Below, in pieces: positions 20,714 through 31,225 of a DNA stretch of 64,000 nucleotides. The DNA comes from Acholoe squamosa. Lineage: Eukaryota; Annelida; Polychaeta; Phyllodocida; Polynoidae. Position numbers and translations under genes: made by a program. The notes under the pieces were generated by a model. It saw nothing but the letters and a program-made list of their open reading frames with translations. It searched no databases and was not told the origin of the DNA. The stretch lies in assembly GCA_949317995.1 (NCBI GenBank), contig OX439046.1, positions 38,414,002 to 38,478,001 on the forward strand, in the 5' to 3' direction. Position 1 is the first letter of the stretch, and every line of letters begins with the position of its first letter.

Positions 20714-23121
20714 TAGTTTTCCTCTGTACTTATTCCAGAGACACCTTCCTGTCTACGGGGGACAGGTTTCTCAGCCCTACATTCAGGAGCATAGTGCCCC
20801 AGTTTCTGGCATCTGAAACATCTCCTTTGAGATTTATCAACTCTCGGTCTCTTTAGAGCTTCTGTTAGTCCGGCTATTAGTGTTTCCATCACATTAGTAG
20901 GAGCAACAGTGGCTGCCGCCATCGGCTTCGCCGTAGAGGCTACATTGCTAGGTTGAGTTGATCCGGAAGCTGTTTTACCAGTAGCAGATCCTCCCCTTCC
21001 TCTCGAATGTACTTTCCTATACCGTTTCTGTCGGTAATACTTCCCAGCTACATGGACTGATCCAATATATTCTCCGTTTTCATCGGAGACATATTCATCC
21101 CCCTCATCAGCCTCATACGAATTGACCGGGGCTAATTGGGAATTTTCATGTATCGGAGCAGGTGTACTTTCGTACTGAAGCGGAGCTGCTCTTATCGGGT
21201 TAGGTCCTAGACCTACCAATCGTTTCTTCATGTCATGTCCATCTATTGATATGAACAGGTCACTGAAGGAAGTATCATCTTTCCAAGAATCCCAAACTAC
21301 TTGTTTGTGATCCGGATCCCGCAATCCATTGTAGAATTGTATAAACAACTCTTGTAGGTAACAGTCATCGTCATGAGCCCAATTCGGACGCGCTTTTGAT
21401 AGCAGGTCCTGTAGCTCCAAACCAAAGACCTTGTGAGATTCTTTAGGTTTCTGTGTCCTTTTCTTGAAGCTTACCCATGGATCTTCCCTAACGATTGATC
21501 CAAATAGGTATGCGGCACATTCGACCAATTGATCGTAGGTGCCGTATAATCCGTAAGCTGCTCTCCATTGGTTGAGGGCTACTTTTCCACCTTTATTCAA
21601 CCAACAGATCAAATACGGCAGAGCTTCTTCTTTTGTCCAGCCACTGCAATTGACTTCGTCGACAAAAGCTTGATACCTATCCTTCCATGGGTCATTAGAA
21701 TCGTATGGAGGGGGTATCCGTGCCTGTCTACGTGCCGGATTATTACATCCGCATAGTCTATCTGCTTCTCGCATGCTCCAGTTCATGACTTCCATGCCGT
21801 CCGCTCCCTTTCGGTAGCAGTCAATGCCAAGGTTTTGGATACATTGGCTCCTATCAAATATGGTTTGCATCCCTGCAGGCATGGAAGTTCTTCTGTTTGG
21901 CATCCTGCCATCTCCTCCTGATCCTGATCCTCCCGATCCGGATCCTCCTGGACCGCCTGGAGGGTTCCCTCCCGGTGGACCATTATTGTGATAGTTTCCG
22001 GATGAGCCTCCAGGGCATCCACCACTATAATTGGCGTTTCCAGAAGACGCATACCTAGGGTAAGAATTATTTTGATTCCATCCCTGATTATAGTTATTAC
22101 CATTTTGATAATAACCACTTCCTGATGGATTATAATTATATCTATATCCATAGGAAGATGATCTCGGTTGATACATTCCGCCATTAACGTTGTTCTGTGG
22201 CGGGTTTGGTCTTGGAAAACGTCCAGCAGTAGGACCATTACCGGGACCCGGAGGTGGGTTCGGTAGTCTCGGGCCTGCTGGTGTACTGTGGCCGGGTTGG
22301 GAGAAATATGAAGGTGGTGTTAACATATTCCTCGGTGGTCCCGGTACTATTGATTGTGCCATGGGTGTATTATTGTTAGTTCCAGTAGCACTATCGTGAG
22401 TCGCTTTAATTTTGTGACTCAAATCTGGTATTGGTGGTGCCGGACCTATTGTATCCAGCACAGGAGTTGCTGGTGTAGGTGCGGTTCCATTACCTGCGGT
22501 ATTATCCGGTTTCTTGTAGATTCCGGAAACTACATTTTTATCAGCCCCATCATCGACGAATGGGTTGTATCTAATTGGGGTTGCATCTTTGGATGTTTTT
22601 CCCAACATTGTAGACACCACAGCTGGATCTATATCACCTATAGTCAACTGGGCGGCTTCTACATATTTGTCTAAGGTTATTACAGTAGTCTGCAATTCCT
22701 GAAGCTCATTCGTGAGTTTCTGTCTATCTTCTTCCAGTTGTTTATTGTAAGCTATAATGCCTACCCGGATGGTTTCATTGTCTTCAGCTTGTTTACTACA
22801 CTGAAGTTTCAATTTCTCCAACTCGCTCCGATAATGGCATATTTCGGATTCGAATTTTGCCTTATCAAAATTTAGTTGATCGTTCGTATCTATGTATGTT
22901 TGGATGCGAATGTGTCTATTGTCATATTCCTTGTTGAATGACTCTCTCATTTCCTGAAGTTTTAATTCTTCATTCTCGAGTTCCTTCATGTACTCACTCC
23001 TTCTGGCTTCGAATTCCTTCCGCATGCCAGTTAGGTCTTCTTCCAGCTGAAGTTTTTCATGGAATACTTCATCTTTAGCTTTGACCAAGGTATTTAGGTT
23101 CTCGTTCAAAGTTACATAAGT
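20713..23121 (-). CDS. gag: Ty3 Gag, main part, copy 1
   Basis: An 802-codon frame directly following an in-frame TAA (23122-23124). The N-terminal 150 residues are a Glu/Lys/Leu-rich coiled coil. Then come a Pro/Gly/Asn/Tyr-rich low-complexity part, a capsid-like domain (around DPWKDRYQAFVDEV and ELFIQFYNGLRDPDHK) and a single CCHC zinc knuckle, CFRCQKLGHYAPEC, near the C-terminus. It forms the particle and packages the RNA. No ATG is present at its beginning; the first in-frame ATG is about 30 codons in. It probably forms one protein with the preceding 163-codon frame, either by readthrough or before a very recent nonsense change. Confidence 0.85.
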   Translation of the reverse strand, partial: TYVTLNENLNTLVKAKDEVFHEKLQLEEDLTGMRKEFEARRSEYMKELENEELKLQEMRESFNKEYDNRHIRIQTYIDTNDQLNFDKAKFESEICHYRSELEKLKLQCSKQAEDNETIRVGIIAYNKQLEEDRQKLTNELQELQTTVITLDKYVEAAQLTIGDIDPAVVSTMLGKTSKDATPIRYNPFVDDGADKNVVSGIYKKPDNTAGNGTAPTPATPVLDTIGPAPPIPDLSHKIKATHDSATGTNNNTPMAQSIVPGPPRNMLTPPSYFSQPGHSTPAGPRLPNPPPGPGNGPTAGRFPRPNPPQNNVNGGMYQPRSSSYGYRYNYNPSGSGYYQNGNNYNQGWNQNNSYPRYASSGNANYSGGCPGGSSGNYHNNGPPGGNPPGGPGGSGSGGSGSGGDGRMPNRRTSMPAGMQTIFDRSQCIQNLGIDCYRKGADGMEVMNWSMREADRLCGCNNPARRQARIPPPYDSNDPWKDRYQAFVDEVNCSGWTKEEALPYLICWLNKGGKVALNQWRAAYGLYGTYDQLVECAAYLFGSIVREDPWVSFKKRTQKPKESHKVFGLELQDLLSKARPNWAHDDDCYLQELFIQFYNGLRDPDHKQVVWDSWKDDTSFSDLFISIDGHDMKKRLVGLGPNPIRAAPLQYESTPAPIHENSQLAPVNSYEADEGDEYVSDENGEYIGSVHVAGKYYRQKRYRKVHSRGRGGSATGKTASGSTQPSNVASTAKPMAAATVAPTNVMETLIAGLTEALKRPRVDKSQRRCFRCQKLGHYAPECRAEKPVPRRQEGVSGISTEEN

Positions 23122-23613
23122 TTAATTTAACAACAGGACATCCGGTCGTTTAAATTCCTCACCTTCCGGTACCGCATAGGTTAAGTCGCCATCTATAGCG
23201 CTGTAATCTAATATTGGTAGCCCGGGTCTGGGTAATCTATAAGGTAGTTCTCCGAATGTTACCCTCTTTGGCATTGGTGCCGGATGTTCTGGATTAGTAC
23301 TACCACCAACTTCGAACATCGAATTACTTAACTCGTCAACAAGTGATTGTTGGCCTATTAAGTTACCCTGTCTCTGTATGGACTGTTCACGTCGTACAGA
23401 GTCTGGTAGATTTTCCTCACTATCATTATAGTGGGGTTCGGGATCTCTCCAAGATACAGATTCCGCATCTTGGGAGTCCGAATGGTTCTGGAGCACTAAT
23501 GATCCATTGCCATTCTCCTGGGCAATTTCTTGCCCTGCTGGGTTAGCTTCCCTAAGGTTATCTAACCCATGTACTAGCCGTTCGGACGTTATGACGTCCG
23601 GGCTATACACCAG
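23122..23613 (-). CDS. Ty3 Gag N-terminal frame ending in TAA, copy 1
   Basis: An open frame of about 163 codons in the same frame as gag, beginning just after the PBS and ending at TAA (23122-23124). The upstream limit is an in-frame TAA inside the LTR (23653-23655), and there is no ATG for roughly the first hundred codons. A CTG at 23613-23611 has A at -3 and G at +4, a favourable context, and I use it as the start. The product is acidic, rich in Ser/Asn/Glu/Gln, and ends with a Pro-rich segment. I recognise no domain. Being in one frame with gag, it is most simply the gag N-terminus. Confidence 0.55.
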   Translation of the reverse strand: MVYSPDVITSERLVHGLDNLREANPAGQEIAQENGNGSLVLQNHSDSQDAESVSWRDPEPHYNDSEENLPDSVRREQSIQRQGNLIGQQSLVDELSNSMFEVGGSTNPEHPAPMPKRVTFGELPYRLPRPGLPILDYSAIDGDLTYAVPEGEEFKRPDVLLLN

Positions 23614-23622
23614 AATTAACTG

Positions 23623-23634
23623 GTCACGGCACCA
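23623..23634 (-). other. primer-binding site matching tRNA-His
   Basis: The plus strand reads GTCACGGCACCA, one base from the 5' LTR. This equals the 3' end of metazoan tRNA-His as I recall it (acceptor strand UCACGGC, discriminator A, then CCA), so minus-strand synthesis is probably primed by tRNA-His. Confidence 0.7.
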
Positions 23635-23635
23635 G

Positions 23636-24010
23636 TGTAAGGGTTTGTGGCCTTACGGATCTGGGGGGTTCGGGTCTTACGATTCGAAAGAAAGAGTAAG
23701 ACGGTAATTCAAGTGTATGCCAACGGTTAGTTTATTTCTTAGTGTACACTCACGGCTGCCGGATGGTATAGAACAAGCAGCTAAGATGGATGGAGAGATA
23801 ATCTACATGGTGCGGAGGCCTGGAGGGCCTCTGACGTAGCGGCTGAGCCCTGGGCTTTATATAAGGACCCAGGTGTTCGTCGTCAGATGTCCCCACAGAC
23901 CCGGATCGGTGCTGCCACCTATCCGGAACCTGAGGAACGTCCGACGACTCGACTCACCCGCCACGTCAGACGGTACCCAACTCTACGGTTAGACAATACG
24001 TACCTCTACA
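23636..24010 (-). repeat. 5' LTR of Ty3 copy 1
   Basis: 375 bp, identical by eye to the 3' LTR at 11119-11493. It carries the element's own promoter (TATATAAAG on the minus strand) and poly(A) signal. Confidence 0.95.
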
Positions 24011-26004
24011 GTAGCATAGGAATGGTGCACTGTGGGATACAAACAGAGGTCTGAGGCTCTGTCTCTTACAGAACAACCTGCCCTGACCCATTTATGATGT
24101 CAGACTGGTAGCCAATCCGATAACCCGGCAGGTTACTCAAGTAACTAACGCACGTCAGTTTGGCCAGGGGTCGAACATACCGACTCTATGGTAAGATGGA
24201 GCCGATCTTCTGTTATATCTCCTAGGATACATTTCTGATAATAACAAAGGGTATTGATAACAGATCGTCTCCATAAAAAGCTGTAAGCCACAGTAGGCCT
24301 CTAAAATGGTTAATAAGATATGGCTAATACAGTCAATATGAAAACCCGTCGGACAGCAGATATATCCAACAAAATGTCTGCCGGGGCAGTGGAAATCATC
24401 ACACTGCCCTGTAATGTAAAGACCTTAGGCTACATGCCAGTTTTTATGGCTTGCAAATCGCACAATTATTAAGGTTCTTGAGGTTTTGGTTCCTGTGGAA
24501 TAAAAAAATCTGCATGGTGAAAAACATTGGTTGATTTTTTTTTATATAGACTGCCGGTACTTATACATTGGTATTTAGGGTAACCCTTTAGGCTTCTAGA
24601 GGTGACTATCGGGCAGTTTGACATATCCGCGGTTCGCCAAGTCCGGCAATTTGACAGTATTTCATATCATGTGAGACAATTTGACAGGACAATCCGTCAG
24701 ATTCAGGTGCATATCAGTAGTCCTGTTGAAATTTCCCATAAAACCGCCAATCTGGGAAACTCTCCATTTGCCCTGGAGGCTTTAAAACCCTTAACCTACC
24801 TTCAACTGCAGTGATAATGAGGTTTGATTTTAAGAATTGAGAATCATGATTTATCATCCAAAAGTATAAAGTGTGAATGGTCTAGGGTGTAGACCGAATA
24901 TGTATGCAGGGCAAACTGGTAATAGAGCGAATCGACCATTTCCAAACCTGGCTCTAACACATGTGTTAATATCTTATGTATCTCAGATTATTCAATAAAG
25001 CCATTCTTGAATCTTGAATTGAATCTTCACCTGCTGCTTCCAAGAATAAATTTCGGGAGTGGTAGCCATTCAGGGAAATGGACAATTTGACAGACTGCCG
25101 ATTCGACAGGACGATTCAACAGGACAATTGGGCAGAAATTGGAAGGACTATTGCCATATTGGACAGATATTCGGGACAATTTGACAGGTTGAAGTTGAAC
25201 CTTGATAGAAATAGCACTTTGAAATAATTATTTAATACATGAAAGATTATTAAATACAGATTTTTGCCATTCCATGATTCTACAATGTTAGGGACAGTAT
25301 CATTAGGGTTGTTGTCCTTTTAAATTCTACAAGTAGAGAGGGATAAGCTTATTATCATGGTTTGCATTGCACCTGAATCTGTTGAATCGTCCTGTCCAAT
25401 TGTCTCACAAATTACAAAATTCTGTCTAATTGGCAGACCTGGCTAACTGCTGATTTGTCGAATTGTCCCACAGCCATCATTTATAAAGGGGGTGAGGTTT
25501 AAGTCCTCCCCCTTAACACTACAGCAGAAAAATTTGTCACCCCTCTTTGATCCATAGCGAGGAATCTGGAGGATCTGCATACGCAGGCATAACCCCACCC
25601 ATTTAATAGTTTCCAGTGCAAATATTACAGGCCTGTCACAGTTTGCTAGTTGACAATACTGGAACTAGCCTTGCCGTGACTTGAGCAGACTTTGGCACCG
25701 CATTGGTTGGGCGTGGTGATTGGCATGTACATTTCAACCTAGGACGGGCGCCGACTTTTGCGCCCTAAGTAACCCAGTAAAACGCTATAGTACTAGATCT
25801 ATCAGTAGACTTGTGTGCCTATACATGGGTACTCAAAATGTTTAGGACGTCTGACACACAGTCACTTTTTAAAAAGGATGGTGCATCACATCGTCACTCT
25901 TTATATATATCCTATGTACTGGGAACTTTATAAAACCCCTGCTTCATGAGCGTCACTTTTTAAAGTGGGGCTAGCACAGCGATTTTCATCATTGGTACCT
26001 GCTC
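24011..26004. other. gene-free stretch with GACAATTTGACAG repeats
   Basis: No gene recognised. Between about 24600 and 25460 the phrase RACAATTTGACAG and its complement recur irregularly a dozen times, suggesting an old short-unit repeat. At 24985-25025 AATAAAGCCATTCTTGAATC followed by TTGAATTGAATC looks like the 3' tail of another decayed CR1-like LINE. Confidence 0.45.
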
Positions 26005-26465
26005 AAGGTGTCACCACCCCAAATGCCTTGTGGCCATCCAAAAAATCACAGGTCTTCCACCTTTGACCTGATATTAAATATACTTAAAATTCTCACAGTG
26101 CTTAGCAACCAACACCATATTTTAGCTTATGAAATAAGATAGGTCCACATAAACATAGTCAGGCTAGATTTTGCACAAATTGCCATGGTAACCAGGTAGT
26201 GATTTTTGCATGGTGAGGCCTGATCAGCGCATGAATACACATCAGGACCCCTTCACCCCATAAACTTCCACTGAATTTATGTTTTTAACAAAAAATATTC
26301 TGGGACTATTGAAACACTCCTACTCATCATTCTGATACCAAATAACAATGTGTTTGGCCCCCTCTTTCCCTTCCCTTGGGGCCAAATTCCTCAAAATAAC
26401 TAAGTTCAGAAGGGATTATTTGGCCAGTAAACCCGGAAGTGGTCCGATTTAGGGTGGTGACACCT
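26005..26465. mobile_element. MITE-like element with AGGTGTCACCACC ends
   Basis: The left end AGGTGTCACCACC and right end GGTGGTGACACCT are perfect inverted copies. The first about 125 bp recur at 28708-28832, where the copy is truncated. No coding sequence and no clear target duplication. Confidence 0.5.
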
Positions 26466-27567
26466 CAACAGAAAAGCTGGTTTTGCCATGGTTACCAAAA
26501 GATTCCTTCATAAACAAAACATTTTGAGGACCCTCAATCATAATTTGTCCCCAGATTCTACCTAAAAACCATATTTTATTGGTATTTTGGGCCATTTGGG
26601 ACAGTGGTGGGATGTGCGTAGACCAAAACTGCCCTAAAATGGTTGTTTTTCTAGCTACAAGTTTTTAATCTGACATAGAGAAAAATCAAGCCTGACTTTG
26701 TTATGGCAAATATGCATTAGAAGACAGCCCAGAACATCCATTTTCTCCAGTAATATGCCACTAAGCACTGTGAGAATTAGGGAAGTCAGTAGAATTGGTG
26801 AAAAGGCCCTAAAACAGGCATTTTTGGGGCCAAAAGAGCCAAATTTGACCCAAAATAGGCCCCTTGGAGATGAAACATGTTGTTATGTTGCCATGGTAAC
26901 CATAACAATCAATGGAATTCTGGGATATTTTACCCCTGGAATGTTCCATTATATAGTGACATGATATTCGCTCCTTTAAATGATAGGTGAGTTAAAAAAA
27001 ATTACCCATTTCATCAGATTTAGTTCGGAAGTGAAATTTTCCTATAAAATGCCTGTAAGGACTAGAAAAAAGGGAGTTAGTTTCAAGGTCTAATTTTTGT
27101 GAAAATTACGCATTTTTAAGGCAAAACTCCATGAAATTCTATCATTTTTGCACACAAATCCCATATATAAGAGGTGTCCAGCACAAACAACCAACACTTA
27201 TTGTTAAAAAAATGTGAAAAGGGCTCAAAAATGCCCCCCTGAGTGGCATATGTATTAAAATCAGCTTTTCCTTCAACAGAAAAGCTGGTTTTGTTGTTGC
27301 CATGGTTACCAAAAGATTCCTTCATAAACAAAACATTTTGAGGACCCTCAATCATAATTTGTCCCCAGATTCTACCTAAAAACCATATTTTATTGGTATT
27401 TTGGGCCATTTGGGACAGTGGTGGGATGTGCGTAGACCAAAACTGTCCTAAAAAGGTTGTTTTTCTAGCTACAAGTTTTTAATCTGACATAGAGAAAAAT
27501 CAAGCCTGATTTTGTTATGGCAAATATGCATTAGGAGACAGCCCAGAACATCTATTTTCTCCAGTAA

Positions 27568-28184
27568 TACTGTAATCACATTTGAATTCACTGTACACAA
27601 ATTTTCGCGGATTTCACGGAAATTAAAGGCCAGTGAATTTAAGTATTCAGCAAATATTTTTGCACTTAAATAACCTAAACTTTATGACCCCATATCCAAC
27701 CTCCCTTTACCCCATAGGCCCACCCGACGTCACCACACAATGTCTGAGACAAGCCGGGCTTCCTAGCCCACTTAAAAGGGTCTACTTCTCATATTTCCTA
27801 TCCCCTCAGGATGTGTGTGGTGCACATATGTGCGGGCACTGACACATTCTTCTGTGAAATTGTGTAATGTCGTTCTCGACCATGAATATGACCTTAGCTG
27901 TCGAAATGGCGTTAAACATCTATTACTCACTCACTCACTAAGACAAGCTGGTTATAGTTCATCCCACAATCACATGCTATCATCTATTACTTGTATCATT
28001 CATACCTAGAAAAATATGCACATTAAAGTAAAAAGTGTATTCTAGTTTAAAGAAAGTATTTTATTACCAGTAGCCTATGCATTGGAAGTATTTTGTTTGT
28101 CAGCGAATTTATGTTCAAGCGAATAAGCCTTTTGTCATGTTACAGCGAAAATTTAGACAAGCAGAAATATCTGTGATTACAGTA
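27568..28184. mobile_element. TA-flanked MITE, 613 bp, carrying a SINE
   Basis: The core 27570-28182 starts CTGTAATCACA and ends TGTGATTACAG, with TA on each side (27568-27569, 28183-28184). The uninterrupted site is present in unit 1 of the tandem duplication at 26754-26755, which proves both ends. No transposase is visible. The ends place it with Tc1/mariner/pogo-type elements. Confidence 0.85.
27747..27948 (+). mobile_element. SINE-like retroposon nested in MITE
   Basis: The body 27755-27940 matches, in inverse orientation, the retroposon at 215-397 and ends in CTCACTCACTCACT. It is flanked by AGACAAGC (27747-27754 and 27941-27948), a target duplication different from that of the first copy. 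Confidence 0.75.
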
Positions 28185-28707
28185 TGCCACTAAGCACTGT
28201 GAGAATTAGGGAAGTCAGTAGAATTGGGGAAAAGGCCCTAAAACAGGCATTTTTGCGGCCAAAAGAGCCAAATTTGACCCAAAATAGGCCCCTTGGAGAT
28301 GAAACATGTTGTTATGTTGCCATGGTAACCATAACAATCAATGGAATTCTGGGATATTTTACCCCTGGAATGTTCCATTATAAAGTGTCATGATATTCAC
28401 TCCTTTAAATGATAGGTGAGTTTAAAAAAATTACCCATTTCATCAGATTTAGTTCGGAAGTGAAATTTTCCTATAAAATGCCTGTAAGGACTAGAAAAAA
28501 GGGAGTTTAATAGTTTCAAGGTCTAATTTTTGTGGAAATTACGCATTTTTAAGGCAAAACTCCATGAAATTCTATCATTTTTTGGACACAAATCCCATAT
28601 ATAAGAGGTGTCCAGCACAAACAACCAACACTTATTGTTAAAAAAATGTGAAAAGGGCTCAAAAATGCCCCCCTGAGTGGCATATGTATTAAAATCAGCT
28701 TTTCCTT

Positions 28708-28832
28708 TAAGGTGTCACCACCCCAAATGCCTTGTGGCCATCCAAAAAATCACAGGTCTTCCACCTTTGACCTGATATTAAATATACTTAAAATTCTCAC
28801 AGTGCTTAGCAACCAACACCATATTTTAGCTT
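28708..28832 (+). repeat. truncated copy of the 26005 element
   Basis: Starts AAGGTGTCACCACC and follows 26005-26130 almost base for base, then stops. Confidence 0.75.
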
Positions 28833-29480
28833 TAGCAAAGAACGTTCATAAAATTGTGGGACCAAGCGGAAAAAATCGCAAATCCCTGATTGGTCAAGGG
28901 GTAGTCACGTGACTTGCTAAGGCGGGTATGTCTTAGCCAAGTACAACATGGGTACCGACCAAAAATCGTTGGTAAACTCGCAGGAACCAGCAGAGCACCC
29001 TGATTGGTCAATGGGTGGTCATGTGACCTTTTAATGCGGGCATGCATTCACCATGCCAGGGCCCCTTTAATGCATCACATTGTGCATCAAAAAGTGACGC
29101 ACATAACGCTGTGATTCACACCGTCATGTGCGTCACTTTTTACCCATGTATGTGCACGGTAGTAGCAAATAGAGGGTTTAGGTGATTTTTCTAAATACAG
29201 CAGGGCCTTTGGAAACCTATTGGAGCCTGTACAGCTCAGTTGTAGGAGTCCAATGCACTTGGAATCAAATCTCTACTTGCATTATTCACTGAGATATTGA
29301 CGTTTGAAGGTCTGGAATTTGGGTGCATTTGGAGACAAGCTCCCAATGCATAAGGGAGCCCAACCATGGCACACAAATTATTTCTGGGTAATGTACAAGC
29401 AAAGGAACCATACAGAATTGTAAATATATACCTCTAATCTATCATATATTTCAAGACCCGTTCAAGGGATTTACTTGAAA
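28833..29480. repeat. two diverged repeats around CCTGATTGGTCA
   Basis: Two approximately 110-bp degenerate copies, at about 28885-28945 and 29005-29065, each with CCCTGATTGGTCA, then GGGTRGTCAYGTGAC and a GCGGGYATG segment. The rest is unremarkable; no gene seen. Confidence 0.45.
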
Positions 29481-29880
29481 TTTCCGGAGGGTACCCGCCT
29501 ATAGGTCTGCTACCTGTCTGCCGGGTGACAATGACCTTGACCTTATGTCAAGGTCAAAAGGTCACCATCTTAATTTTTTAGGTCAAATGAAGTAAATCCT
29601 ATGTATTAAGGGTTACAGATCTCATAATTAACTTATTATGAAGAGCAATATACATACAAAGTTGACAGTGATCATATTTGACCTTGAAAGCATGTCAAGG
29701 TCACGATATGATCTTGTGTGAGGTCAAGGTCACAACCCTAAAGGCTAAACTTAAAGAAAATCCTCAACCTCGAACATCAGTGTCTGCATGGCAATCAAGA
29801 CAATAGTAATATACACAATTAGTGTTCTAATTCAAAATGGCCAAGGTCAAGGTCACAAGGGCAAGGTCACAATGTTTGTT
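29481..29880. repeat. cluster of AAGGTCA half-sites
   Basis: At least ten AAGGTCA or complementary TGACCTT motifs in about 350 bp, some as direct pairs (AAGGTCAAGGTCAC) and some inverted. The motif matches the extended half-site of ERR/SF-1-type nuclear receptors, but such GGTCA-rich repeats are also ordinary dispersed DNA in many invertebrates. Confidence 0.5.
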
Positions 29881-30604
29881 ATATTGCCACATCCCAGATC
29901 TTTGATCATCAATATCTCAGCAAATATTTGGGCTAGAGACATGATTCCAAGTGCGTTCAATCTGGTACAGCAAGCTCTTCAATGCCAAATAGGCAGCTTT
30001 ATGTTTTCTGCATATACATTTTTTCTCCGAGAGCTTGAACTGCATGAAATCCCTTAGTTTAAGATTTGCATGATATTGTAATCTTAGTGACCAGAGCGTT
30101 AAAAGTTTGAATGGACTTCAATATGAAATACATGAACTAAAGAATTGATTATGAAGTTAAAGGATCATTCAGTTGGAAAGAATTTTTATGTAGATATAAG
30201 CCCATTTCACAGTTTGCATATAACAATGCAATAGATGCTTATTGTATAAGTGTTCACAGTTATCGTTTCATCTGGAAATAGGAATTTGCACTCATCATAC
30301 AGTTGAGTTTCGCAGCCTTTACAACGTTGAATTTGGTAAGTGCCAATTAATGAGCAAATAACATAAAGAAATGAGTTTAAGAATAGATTTAAGAGAATGA
30401 TTTGGCTTTACAGTTTTCTACCTGTCACTAACACTGTTACACAAAACAAGCATAAGCAAAAATATCTCTGTGATCCAGTTTCAAGGTTCATTTTATAGGG
30501 AATTTTGCTCATTTTGGCATGGTTATTAGAACATGTGTCAATATAGAGCAGAGAAGCAAGTGCATCTGATGCATTCATGATGTTACAATTGCCAAAATGT
30601 GTCA
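29881..30604. other. no gene or repeat recognised
   Basis: AT-rich single-copy-looking DNA. Short open frames only; nothing with a motif. Confidence 0.4.
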
Positions 30605-30900
30605 TACTGTAATCTCCCGCGTATAAGGCGCAGCCCGCGTATAAGGCGCACCCAGAGTTTGTAAATATTACCAAAAAAAATCAAAAAATCATATCTTTTG
30701 TTCTACTGAATGGATTTTAAAAATTCCAAAAGCTACGTGGTCCTAGGGTCCCCCAGACCCCTCTGGCCCACAGTATGTCCTATTAGGACTTAGGGGAAGT
30801 GTAACATATCAAAAGAAAGGTCTTGGTATCCCCCTTGTGGATTTGGGGATAACTAAAACCCCTCGTATAAGACGCGCCTTATACGAGGGAGATTACGGTA
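30605..30900. mobile_element. pogo-like MITE
   Basis: Left end CTGTAATCTCCCGCGTATAAG after TA (30605-30606); right end CTTATACGAGGGAGATTACGG before TA (30899-30900). Same family as 6135-6367. The interior resembles the copy at 34217-34508, including a TTTTGTTCTACTGAATGGAT segment. Confidence 0.85.
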
Positions 30901-31160
30901 GTTGTGCGTGCAGACCACTGTAACTGTAAGGGTGCAACCAGGTGTTGTTTGAGTCTTTCTTATCTCCCTGGAGAAATATCAGTAAATGCAATCCTTGGAC
31001 CCAAAGTTGCCCTGTGCCTTTGGCAGGTTTCACATCCACCTTCCTTTGAATCTTTCTATTTGTCATTAAGTTAATCCAAATATGCTCTCATGAAAATAGG
31101 GTAGTATTTTCTTAAAAGTATTGTTGTAACAGGCTACATTAACAGGTCTTATTTTCTTTT
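30901..31160. other. non-coding, nothing recognised
   Basis: Spacer between a MITE and the candidate exon below. No motif. Confidence 0.35.
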
Positions 31161-31164
31161 CAGG

Positions 31165-31225
31165 TGTCTATCATGGAAGAGCTGGGTTGAAGGGAGAAGA
31201 TCCAGATTCATTGAATAAATAAAAA
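31165..31225 (+). other. candidate 3' terminal exon (weak)
   Basis: A good polypyrimidine tract and acceptor (TTATTTTCTTTTCAG, ending 31164) precede a short frame reading YHGRAGLKGEDPDSLNK, then a stop overlapping AATAAATAAA, a polyadenylation signal. No upstream exon was found, and I do not recognise the peptide. It could equally be chance in AT-rich DNA. Confidence 0.2.

Larger units (their letters stand above)
11119..24010 (-). mobile_element. complete Ty3-type LTR retrotransposon (copy 1), 12.9 kb
   Basis: Two 375-bp LTRs (11119-11493 and 23636-24010) bound the element; I see no difference between them. A 4-bp target duplication GTAG lies at 11115-11118 and 24011-24014. On the minus strand the order is 5' LTR, PBS, gag N-terminal frame, gag, pol (PR-RT-RNase H-IN), a promoter-like block, a third ORF of 983 codons, 1.5 kb of non-coding sequence, PPT and 3' LTR. 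RNase H before integrase places it in Ty3/gypsy. No env and no chromodomain are seen. Identical LTRs and an unbroken pol mean a very recent insertion. At nearly 13 kb it is large for the group, mainly because of the third ORF and the 3' non-coding part. Confidence 0.95.
26466..28707 (+). repeat. tandem duplication of an about 808-bp unit
   Basis: Unit 1 is 26466-27273 and unit 2 is 27274-28707. Both begin CAACAGAAAAGCTGG and end near AAAATCAGCTTTTCC and are nearly identical, apart from a 615-bp insertion in unit 2 (the MITE at 27570-28182 plus duplicated TA) and scattered changes. No open frame shows selection; the frames in both units are interrupted. Confidence 0.85.

Noticed and set aside
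26698..28393. Similar plus-strand frames at 26698-26964 and 28184-28393
   Set aside because: They agree only because the 808-bp unit is duplicated; no motif or codon-level conservation is visible.
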